Assembly: GCA_023457495.1 (NCBI GenBank)
Contig: JAEWLQ010000059.1
Span: forward strand, 92,599 to 156,598
DNA length: 64,000 nucleotides
Reading direction: 5' to 3'
Source: Pseudomonadota bacterium
Lineage (GTDB): Bacteria; Pseudomonadota; Gammaproteobacteria; Steroidobacterales; Steroidobacteraceae
Under the pieces are notes generated by a model. The model was not told where the DNA came from. It worked only from the letters and a program-made list of their open reading frames with translations, and did not search any database. Below are positions 1 through 6,578 of the stretch, piece by piece. A program made the position numbers and the translations under genes. Position 1 is the stretch's first letter, and each line of letters opens with the position of its first letter.

Positions 1-1441
1 CGTTGAGCACGAGGTCGTAGGCTTTCGCGAGCGACTTGTCGGGCGCGGCTTTCAGCGCCTCGATATCGTCCGTCACCGGCGAGGTGAACGGGTGATGCAT
101 GGCCACCCAGCGCTTCTCCTCCGGATCCCACTCGAACATCGGAAAGTCGATGACCCAGAGCGGCTTCCAGCCTTCGGCCGTGAGCTTCTGGTCGGTGCCG
201 ACCTTGAGGCGCAGCGCGCCGAGCGCGTCGTTGACCACCTTCGCGCTGTCCGCGCCGAAGAAGATCAGGTCGTTGTCCTGCGCACCGGTGCGCTCGAGGA
301 TGCCTTTCACGGCCTCGTCGCTCAGGAATTTCACGATCGGCGACTGCAGGCCTTCCTTGCCCTTCGCGCGCTCGTTGACCTTGATGTACGCGAGACCCTT
401 CGCGCCATACCGCGCGACGTACGCGGTGTAATCATCGATCTGCGAGCGCGGCATCGCGCCGCCGCCCGGAACGCGTAATGCCGCAACCCGACCCTTCGGA
501 TCCTTTGCCGGCGCGGCGAACACCTTGAAGTCGCAGGTCACGACCAGGTCCGCGACGTCCACGAGCTCGAGCGGGTTGCGCAGGTCGGGCTTGTCGGAGC
601 CGTAGCGACGCATGGCTTCCGCGAAGCTCATGCGCGGGAACGGGTTCGCGAGGTCCGCATCGATCGCGTCCTTGAAGATGTGACGCGTCAGCGCTTCCAT
701 CATCTGCATGATCTGTTCCTGCGAGAGGAACGAGGTCTCGATGTCGAGCTGCGTGAACTCCGGCTGGCGCTCGGCGCGCAGATCCTCGTCGCGGAAGCAC
801 TTGACGATCTGGTAGTAGCGGTCGAAGCCCGCGACCATGAGCAACTGCTTGAAGATCTGCGGCGACTGCGGCAACGCGAAGAACTTGCCGGCGTGCGTGC
901 GCGACGGAACCAGGTAGTCACGCGCGCCTTCGGGCGTGGCCTTGCCGAGCACCGGCGTTTCGATGTCGACGAAACCCTGGTCGTCTAGGTACCGGCGCAT
1001 CGCCCGCGTGATCTTGTGACGCAGGCGCAGGCGGCGCGACATGTCGTCGCGGCGCAGGTCGATGTAGCGGTACTTGAGGCGGACCTCCTCGCTCACGTGC
1101 TCGTCGAGCTGGAACGGCAGCGGCTCGGACTTGTTGAGCGTCGTCAACTCGCGCGCCAGCAGTTCGACCTTGCCGGAGGCGAGGTTGGCGTTGGCCGTGC
1201 CGGCCGGGCGCTCGCGCACCAGGCCGCGAACCTGCACCACGAACTCATTTCTCAGTTTTTCGGCTTCGGCGAACTGAGCCTTGTCGTCCGGGTCTATGAC
1301 GATCTGCAGGAGGCCCTCACGGTCGCGCAGGTCGACGAAAATGACCCCGCCATGATCGCGGCGGCGATGGACCCAGCCGGCAACCGTAACCTCTTGACCG
1401 ACCAGCTTTTCATTGACCTGGCCGCAGTAATGGGAACGCAT
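1..1441 (-). CDS. aspS: Aspartyl-tRNA synthetase, 3' end beyond window
   Basis: Class II synthetase charging tRNA with aspartate in the cytosol. The reading frame starts at ATG 1441 (protein begins MRSHYCGQV) and stays open for 480 codons to base 1, so roughly the last 110 of the family's ~590 residues, including motif 3, lie outside. Visible are the N-terminal OB-fold anticodon domain, the motif 2 region (FRDEDLR) and the bacterial insertion domain. His30 (RRRDHGG) and Gly81 (RPAG) match residues known to relax tRNA recognition in Pseudomonas and Neisseria non-discriminating AspRS, so this enzyme probably also makes Asp-tRNA(Asn). In Pseudomonas fmdB lies next to aspS; here dsbA, a repeat element and two metabolic genes lie between. 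Confidence 0.97.
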   Translation of the reverse strand, partial: MRSHYCGQVNEKLVGQEVTVAGWVHRRRDHGGVIFVDLRDREGLLQIVIDPDDKAQFAEAEKLRNEFVVQVRGLVRERPAGTANANLASGKVELLARELTTLNKSEPLPFQLDEHVSEEVRLKYRYIDLRRDDMSRRLRLRHKITRAMRRYLDDQGFVDIETPVLGKATPEGARDYLVPSRTHAGKFFALPQSPQIFKQLLMVAGFDRYYQIVKCFRDEDLRAERQPEFTQLDIETSFLSQEQIMQMMEALTRHIFKDAIDADLANPFPRMSFAEAMRRYGSDKPDLRNPLELVDVADLVVTCDFKVFAAPAKDPKGRVAALRVPGGGAMPRSQIDDYTAYVARYGAKGLAYIKVNERAKGKEGLQSPIVKFLSDEAVKGILERTGAQDNDLIFFGADSAKVVNDALGALRLKVGTDQKLTAEGWKPLWVIDFPMFEWDPEEKRWVAMHHPFTSPVTDDIEALKAAPDKSLAKAYDLVLN

Positions 1442-1622
1442 GGAAACCCGCCTGGAAATACGAGATGGCAGTAAAGAAAGGGCCGCGATGTTACCGGTTC
1501 AGGCAGGACTCAGGAAAGCCGAACTATTGTCAGCCCATGCATCCTTCCAACCCCGCAATCGGACAGGCAGACTTCGCCCGGATCCCGGTAACCCCTCCCT
1601 GGCACCACTCAACAAGGTACCT

Positions 1623-2318
1623 ATGACACGCATCCTTCTTGGCCTCGCCGCCCTGGTTCTCGCAGCGCAAACTCACGCCGCCGACTGGCAGGCCGGCAAG
1701 CACTTCACAGTGCTGTCGCAGGCGCAACGCACGAACGTTCCGGCCGGCAAGGTCGAGGTCATGGAGGTGTTTTCGTACGGCTGCCCGGCCTGCGACAACT
1801 TCGTGCCGCACATGAAGCGGATCAAGGCCGCGCTGCCGCCGAACGCGCAGGTCGTCTATCTGCACGCGTCCTGGAACAAGGCGGAGGCCTGGCCGCTGTT
1901 CCAGCGCGCCTTCATCACCGCGCAATCGCTGGGCGTCGCGGAGAAGGCTCACGAACAGATGTTCAAGGCCATCTGGCAGACCGGTGAGCTCGGCGTCGTG
2001 GATCGCTCGACCGGGCGACTCAAGACCAAGCTGCCGACCATCGAGGATGTCGCGCGGTTTTATGAGAAGACGACCGGCGTGAAGGCCGCGGACTTCGTGA
2101 CCGCATCGAAGTCCTTCGGCGTCGACATGAAGGTCCGGCAATCCGACGCGCAGATCCTGGCGATGCGCATCACCGGCACGCCCTCGATCGTGGTGAACGG
2201 CAAGTACGTGCTGATCACGGAGAACCTGCCGTCCATCGAGGATTACATCTCGGTGGTCAATTTTCTCGTCGCGAAGGAAAGCAAACCCGCCGCCCCCGCC
2301 CCCGCGAAGAAGCCCTGA
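1623..2318 (+). CDS. dsbA: DsbA-like periplasmic thiol:disulfide oxidoreductase
   Basis: 231-residue secreted protein of the DsbA thioredoxin-fold family, which introduces disulfides into exported proteins. Residues 1-19 form a signal peptide ending THA-A. The active site is C54-P-A-C57, differing from the classic CPHC. A cis-proline loop (GTPS, Pro187) and the helical insertion are present. The C-terminus ends in a short Pro/Ala/Lys tail. The start at ATG 1623 is chosen because it directly precedes the signal peptide, with an AAGG a few bases upstream; the longer in-frame ATG at 1440 would overlap aspS and add non-secretory sequence. The gene is divergent from aspS and is followed by the large repeat element. 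The CPAC dipeptide may change redox potential (inference). Confidence 0.9.
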   Translation: MTRILLGLAALVLAAQTHAADWQAGKHFTVLSQAQRTNVPAGKVEVMEVFSYGCPACDNFVPHMKRIKAALPPNAQVVYLHASWNKAEAWPLFQRAFITAQSLGVAEKAHEQMFKAIWQTGELGVVDRSTGRLKTKLPTIEDVARFYEKTTGVKAADFVTASKSFGVDMKVRQSDAQILAMRITGTPSIVVNGKYVLITENLPSIEDYISVVNFLVAKESKPAAPAPAKKP

Positions 2319-2322
2319 GGGA

Positions 2323-2364
2323 AATGGGGACATTCCTCGTTTTCTAGCAAACGGGGACAGACCT
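2323..2364 (+). repeat. 42-bp terminal repeat, left copy of element 1
   Basis: Begins AATGGGGACATTCC and ends GGGGACAGACCT. It is matched at 41 of 42 positions by the reverse complement of 3293-3334. A related single copy lies at 35982-36023 and a paired form at 35056-35138, making this a dispersed family in the window. The pattern resembles repeats found near REP-associated tyrosine transposases in other proteobacteria (inference from memory, not searched). Confidence 0.8.
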
Positions 2365-3292
2365 CGGGGGCTCGATGAGTCCCGGCGATTTTGCGTCAGC
2401 GTGGACGGCATGGCCGGAGCCCATGCGATGGGGTGTCGCTCCCGCGGCGCACTCCAGTTGTTGGGTGCGCCAGATTTTTAGTCCGCCGGCCGTGGGGGCG
2501 AGTTATCTGTCTCTGCCATTCTGGGAGGGCGCCTAACGCGGGCTGAGGGAGCCGTTTGCCGGCTCGGTGCCTTGCGCGAACGTCGGATGCGCCGCGTACG
2601 CGAAGCCCCATCGCATGTGCACCGTCCATGCCGTGCAATGTTTCCGGGGCCGGGACTCATCGAGCCTGCGCACGAGGACGCGGAGCCCTCGTCGCGCATG
2701 TTGGTGACGTGGAATGTCGGCCCGGATGGCTGGGAGCAAGATAAAGAGGCGGAAGAATCCCGCTCTACGCGAAGCATCTCGTGGCGGCCATCGTGATGCG
2801 CACGCTCATTGCGATGACTAACTACGTCGAGCGCTGAGACTCTCCACGGATAGTGGAGACGCACCTCTTTCCCAACCAAACACGATGGTGCGCAATGTGC
2901 GGCGATCCTGCTTCGCTCGCGAGCAAACGTGCCGCGTCGTGGCCGAACCGCTACGCGCTTCGGTGAGTCTCTGAAGACGACTCGCGACGCCGGTTACTGG
3001 CAAGGACGGTGCACACGCGATGGGGCTTCGCGTACGCGGCGCATCCGGCGTTCGCGCAAGGCACAGAGCCGGCAAACGGCGCCCTCAGCCCGCGCTAGGC
3101 GCCCTCCCAGAATGGCAGAGACAGATAACCCGCCCGCACGGCCGGCGGACCACAAATCTGGCGCACCCAACAACTGGAGTGCGCCGCGGGAGCGACACCC
3201 CATCGCGTGGGCGCCGGCCTTGCCACACGCAGCCCAGCAAAGTCGTCTTCAGGGACTCATCGAAGCTCTTACCGATACGACCCACGCCCCCC

Positions 3293-3334
3293 AGGTCTGT
3301 CCCCGTTTGCTAGGAAACGAGGAATGTCCCCATT
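3293..3334 (-). repeat. 42-bp terminal repeat, right copy of element 1
   Basis: Inverted partner of 2323-2364, one mismatch. It ends 10 bases before the stop codon of the convergent glutamine-synthetase-like gene, so the pair may also serve as transcript ends for both neighbours. Confidence 0.8.
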
Positions 3335-3344
3335 AATTGCGCCA

Positions 3345-4709
3345 TCAACTGCGCAGATACCAGGTGTAGTCGAGTTCGCTGACTTCGGAGGAGAAGCGCG
3401 CACATTCCTGGTTCTTGATGGCGAGGTAGATCTTCAGGAACTGCGGGCTTAGCGCGTCGGCCAGGAAATCCGAGCGTGCGGCGAGGTCGAGCGCTTCGCG
3501 CCAGGTCCGCGGCAGGGTTCGCTCTCGCACCTGCGCGTAGCCGTTGCCTTCGATCGGCGGTCCGGGATCGACTTGCTGCTCGATGCCCTGCGCCGCGCCC
3601 GCGAGCACGGTGGCGACGGCCAGGTACAAATTGGCATCGGCGCCGGCGATGCGATGTTCGACGTGCCGGGACAGCGGCGGCCCGGCGGGCACACGCAGGC
3701 TCACCGTGCGGTTATTGATTCCCCAGATGGGCGCCACCGGCGCGTAACTCTCGCTGACGAAGCGGCGATACGAATTCGCGTTCGGCGCGAAGATGGCCAT
3801 CGATTCGGCCATCGTCGCGCGCATTCCGCCGATCGCATGCCGCAGCAGCGGCGTCCCCGCGGCGTCCTCGGCGGCGAACGCGTTGACGCCACGCGAATCA
3901 TTCAGGCTCACATGCACGTGCAAGCCACTGCCGGCGCGCCCGGTAAAGGGCTTCGCCATGAAGCAGGCTATCAACCCGTGTTTCTGCGCGACTCCGCGCA
4001 GCAGCCGCTTAAACATGACGGCCTCATCCACCGCGCGCAGGACATCGTCGCGATGATGCAGCGTGATCTCGAACTGCCCGGGCGAGTACTCGGACATCAG
4101 CGTCTCTGCCGGCAAGCCCTGCGCGGCCGCGGCGCGATAGACTTCGTCGAACACCGGCGCGAGATCGTCGAGCCGCTGCAGGCTATAAGAATCTATCTTC
4201 TGCCGCTCGCCCGGACGGCCGCCGCCGGCGGTCACGAGGCGTCCGCCCGCCTCCTCCTTCAGTAGATAGAACTCGAGCTCGCAGGCGACCACCGGCGTGA
4301 AGCCCGCGCGTCGCAGCCGCTCACCGGCGCGCACCAGCGCATGGCGCGGATCGGCGGCCGCGGGCGCGCCCTGCCCGTCGAACATGGTGAGCATCAGCTG
4401 GCCCGTGGGCGCGGCGAGCCACGGCGCGCGTACCAGCGAGCCTGCGATCGGCCGCGCGGTCATGTCGGCATCGCCGGTGTCCCAGACGAGCCCGGACTCG
4501 TCGACATCCTGCCCCGTGATGTCGAGCCCGAGGATGGAGCCCGCGACCTGGCGGCCGGAATCGAAGATGCGCGCGAGCTCCTCGCGCCGCACGGACTTGC
4601 CGCGCATGACGCCCGAGGGATCCGTGATCATGATCTGCACGGCTTGAACATCGGGATGCGCCGCCAGAAACGCATCGAGCTCGTCCCGCCCCGCGAGAGC
4701 CGGCTTCAC
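3345..4709 (-). CDS. Glutamine synthetase-like ligase (gamma-glutamylpolyamine synthetase type)
   Basis: 454-residue protein of the class I/III glutamine synthetase fold. It has the N-terminal beta-grasp domain and the catalytic domain with MSEYSPGQFEITL, the GSGLHVHVS ATP/metal segment, NRTVSLRVP and EHRIAGADANLY. Length and wording resemble PuuA/GlnA3-type enzymes that ligate glutamate to amines such as putrescine better than housekeeping GlnA; no C-terminal adenylylation tyrosine motif is evident. GTG 4709 is chosen because it overlaps the stop of the upstream aminotransferase gene as GTGA, giving translational coupling. The partner aminotransferase suggests an amine or amino-acid catabolic pair. 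The exact substrate cannot be read from sequence. Confidence 0.88.
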   Translation of the reverse strand: MKPALAGRDELDAFLAAHPDVQAVQIMITDPSGVMRGKSVRREELARIFDSGRQVAGSILGLDITGQDVDESGLVWDTGDADMTARPIAGSLVRAPWLAAPTGQLMLTMFDGQGAPAAADPRHALVRAGERLRRAGFTPVVACELEFYLLKEEAGGRLVTAGGGRPGERQKIDSYSLQRLDDLAPVFDEVYRAAAAQGLPAETLMSEYSPGQFEITLHHRDDVLRAVDEAVMFKRLLRGVAQKHGLIACFMAKPFTGRAGSGLHVHVSLNDSRGVNAFAAEDAAGTPLLRHAIGGMRATMAESMAIFAPNANSYRRFVSESYAPVAPIWGINNRTVSLRVPAGPPLSRHVEHRIAGADANLYLAVATVLAGAAQGIEQQVDPGPPIEGNGYAQVRERTLPRTWREALDLAARSDFLADALSPQFLKIYLAIKNQECARFSSEVSELDYTWYLRS

Positions 4710-6088
4710 TGCCCGCCCCGCAACTCGCGCAGGCACGCGTCCAGATGTTCGAGCAGCAGATCCGCATGCGCGGCGGTGGTGACAGGCGAGCACAGCATCA
4801 TGTTGTGAAAGGGCGTGAGCAATACGCCGCGGTTGAGCAGATAGAGATGTATCACGTGTTCGAGCTCCGGCCACGCGGCGCGTTCGGACTCGACGCCGTT
4901 GCGCGGCGGCGCGCCGAAGCCGAACTCGAGCCGCGCGCCGACGCGCGCCACGTGCCATTCGAGCTCCTGCGTCATGAACACACGCGCGAGGCCTTCCGAT
5001 AGATAGTTAGCCGCCGATTCCATGGCCTCATAGTTGTCCGGAGTCATGAGCTCGTCGAGGCAGGCCTCGAGACAGGCCAGCGCCAGCGCATTGGCGGAAA
5101 GCGTCGTGCCCATGCCGGAATGCCCGCCCGCACGCTCCTGCTGCACGCGGCGCATGCCGGCCTCGACCTCCGCGGTGAAACCGAACACCGCGCACGGCAT
5201 GCCGCCGGCGATCGCCTTGCCGCAGACCCAGATGTCCGGCTCGAGCTTCCGTGCGCGCGCATACCCACCGCGCGCCGTCGACAACGTGTGTGTCTCGTCG
5301 ACGATGAACAACACGCCGTGTTTGCGGGTGAGCTCGCGCAACGTTCGCAGGAAGCCCGCTTCCGGCAGCACCATGCCGATGTTCGTCATCACGGGCTCGG
5401 CGATGAGCGCCGCCGTCTGCCCGCGCGCGAGCACGCGCTCGACGGCCGCCGCATCGTTGAAGGGAACCGCGTCCGTGGTGACGCTGACGTCGTGATTCAG
5501 GCCGATGAGTCCGGCGCGCGCCCGGGTGGCGCCATCTGTGTTTCCCGGCGCCGCGCGTACCAGCGTTTCGTCCACCGTGCCGTGATAACAACCATCGAAC
5601 ACGAGCACGCGCGGCCGGTCCGTGATCGCACGCGCCCACCGCAACGCGTATCGATTCGCGTCGCTGGCGGTCTGCGTCACCTGCCAGAAAGGCAGACCAA
5701 AGGTCGCGGCGAGCTTTTCGCCGACGCGCGCCACGCGCTCGGCGGGAAGCATCGAGGTGATACCCAGCGCGCCCGCCTCGGCCAGCGCCCGCGCGATCGC
5801 CGGCGCCGAATGCCCGAACATTGCGCCCGTATCGCCGAAGCAGAAATCGACGTACGTCCTGCCGTCGACGTCTTCGAGCTCCACGCCCTGCGCGCGGCGC
5901 ACGAACAGGGGATGCGGGGTCGCCCAGTCGCCCATCCAGTGCATCGGCACGCCGTTCAGCCAGTGCGCGGCGCTGGCGCGCGCGAGCCGCGCGGATTCCG
6001 GGTGAGCCGAGACGAAGGCCGCGCGCTCCCGTTCGCCCAGGCGCCGCAGCGCCTCAGTGTCGATGCCGGAACGCCGCGCGTGATTCAT
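4706..6088 (-). CDS. Class III PLP-dependent aminotransferase (GSA aminomutase-like)
   Basis: 460-residue fold-type I, class III aminotransferase. The PLP-binding lysine is Lys291 (WVCGKAIAGG), with VDETHT (Asp264) contacting the cofactor nitrogen and a GCYHG loop near residue 166. The layout resembles glutamate-1-semialdehyde aminomutase, but fusion-free pairing with a glutamine-synthetase-like ligase argues for transamination of an amine or omega-amino acid instead. ATG 6088 gives a normal-length N-terminus; a much longer upstream frame runs through fmdB in another frame and is rejected. It lies 14 bp after fmdB and overlaps the next gene by GTGA, so the three genes probably form one transcript. 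Confidence 0.88.
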   Translation of the reverse strand: MNHARRSGIDTEALRRLGERERAAFVSAHPESARLARASAAHWLNGVPMHWMGDWATPHPLFVRRAQGVELEDVDGRTYVDFCFGDTGAMFGHSAPAIARALAEAGALGITSMLPAERVARVGEKLAATFGLPFWQVTQTASDANRYALRWARAITDRPRVLVFDGCYHGTVDETLVRAAPGNTDGATRARAGLIGLNHDVSVTTDAVPFNDAAAVERVLARGQTAALIAEPVMTNIGMVLPEAGFLRTLRELTRKHGVLFIVDETHTLSTARGGYARARKLEPDIWVCGKAIAGGMPCAVFGFTAEVEAGMRRVQQERAGGHSGMGTTLSANALALACLEACLDELMTPDNYEAMESAANYLSEGLARVFMTQELEWHVARVGARLEFGFGAPPRNGVESERAAWPELEHVIHLYLLNRGVLLTPFHNMMLCSPVTTAAHADLLLEHLDACLRELRGGQ

Positions 6089-6102
6089 GGCGGCGAAGGA
6101 CG

Positions 6103-6507
6103 TCAGCGGCGCGATGAGCGCCGTTTGGCGGGAGCGGCCTTTTTGGCTTTCGCGCGCGAGGCGGTCTTGCGCACCGGACTCGGCTTCGCCGCGGCCGGCT
6201 TGGCGCTCTCGGTCTTGGCGGAGTCGGCCTTGGAGTCGGCCTTGGCCTCGGACTTGGTTTCCGTCTTGGCCTCGCTCTTCGACTCGTCCTTCTCGGAGCC
6301 GGCGAGATTGCGCTTGTTTTCCTTGTCGGACTTGAAGTCCGTCTCGTACCAGCCCGAGCCCTTGAGCCGGAACACCGGCGCGGACATGAGCTTGCGCAGC
6401 CCGGGCTTGTGACAGCTCGGGCACTTGGTCAGCGGCTTATCGCTGATCTTCTGCAAGACTTCGTCGTGATACCCGCACTTGGGGCATTCGTATTCGTAGA
6501 ACGGCAT
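6103..6507 (-). CDS. FmdB-family zinc-ribbon protein with charged tail
   Basis: 134 residues. The N-terminal FmdB/CxxC zinc ribbon (C8-x2-C11 and C29-x2-C32, start MPFYEYECPKCG) is the regulatory-protein family often found beside aspS. After residue ~70 the protein becomes a low-complexity Lys/Glu/Ser/Ala tail ending KRRSSRR, longer than in typical FmdB proteins. The start at ATG 6507 has a good ribosome site (GAGGG, about four bases spacing) and a TATAAT lies upstream at 6534-6539. First gene of the fmdB-aminotransferase-ligase operon. Function of the family is unproven. Confidence 0.9.
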   Translation of the reverse strand: MPFYEYECPKCGYHDEVLQKISDKPLTKCPSCHKPGLRKLMSAPVFRLKGSGWYETDFKSDKENKRNLAGSEKDESKSEAKTETKSEAKADSKADSAKTESAKPAAAKPSPVRKTASRAKAKKAAPAKRRSSRR

Positions 6508-6524
6508 GGAACCCTCGAACGAAA

Positions 6525-6554
6525 GGCGCGGGGATTATAAACAAGCCCCGCGCC
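6525..6554 (-). terminator. Hairpin after clpB, with a TATAAT in its loop
   Basis: Nine-bp perfect stem (GGCGCGGGG/CCCCGCGCC) with a 12-nt loop, between the clpB stop and fmdB. On the leftward transcript it is followed by TTTCGTT, a weak U-tract, so it may terminate clpB. The loop contains TATAAT in the leftward sense (6539-6534), 27 bp before the fmdB start, a plausible -10 for fmdB. No good -35 is seen. Confidence 0.6.
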
Positions 6555-6578
6555 GCCATTCGCCCGGCCTTTGTGCTG

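Larger units (their letters stand above)
2323..3334. repeat. 1-kb non-coding inverted-repeat element, copy 1
   Basis: This gene-free stretch between the 3' ends of dsbA and the glutamine-synthetase-like gene is bounded by 42-bp terminal inverted repeats (2323-2364 and 3293-3334) that differ at one position. Inside are two long inverted arms, 2408-2632 and 2999-3224, about 225 bp each, similar over nearly their whole length. The right arm is itself flanked by inverted 20-bp copies at 2962-2981 and 3241-3260. The open frames inside are short, mirror each other on opposite strands and resemble no known protein. The same arms recur at 15.4-16.1 kb. No transposase is present and no target duplication is obvious, so it looks like a non-autonomous element or a fossil of one. 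Confidence 0.85.

Noticed and set aside
2530..2545. GCCTAAC resembling an integron attC core site
   Set aside because: No partner GTTRRRY site at the right distance, no integrase, and the other arm copies have mutated cores.
2396..3450. Several 60-135-codon frames inside element 1
   Set aside because: They appear on both strands as mirror images of the same inverted arms, without homology, ribosome sites or conserved start.
4706..6424. Longer start for the class III aminotransferase
   Set aside because: The extra N-terminal sequence is fmdB read in another frame; ATG 6088 gives the normal family length.
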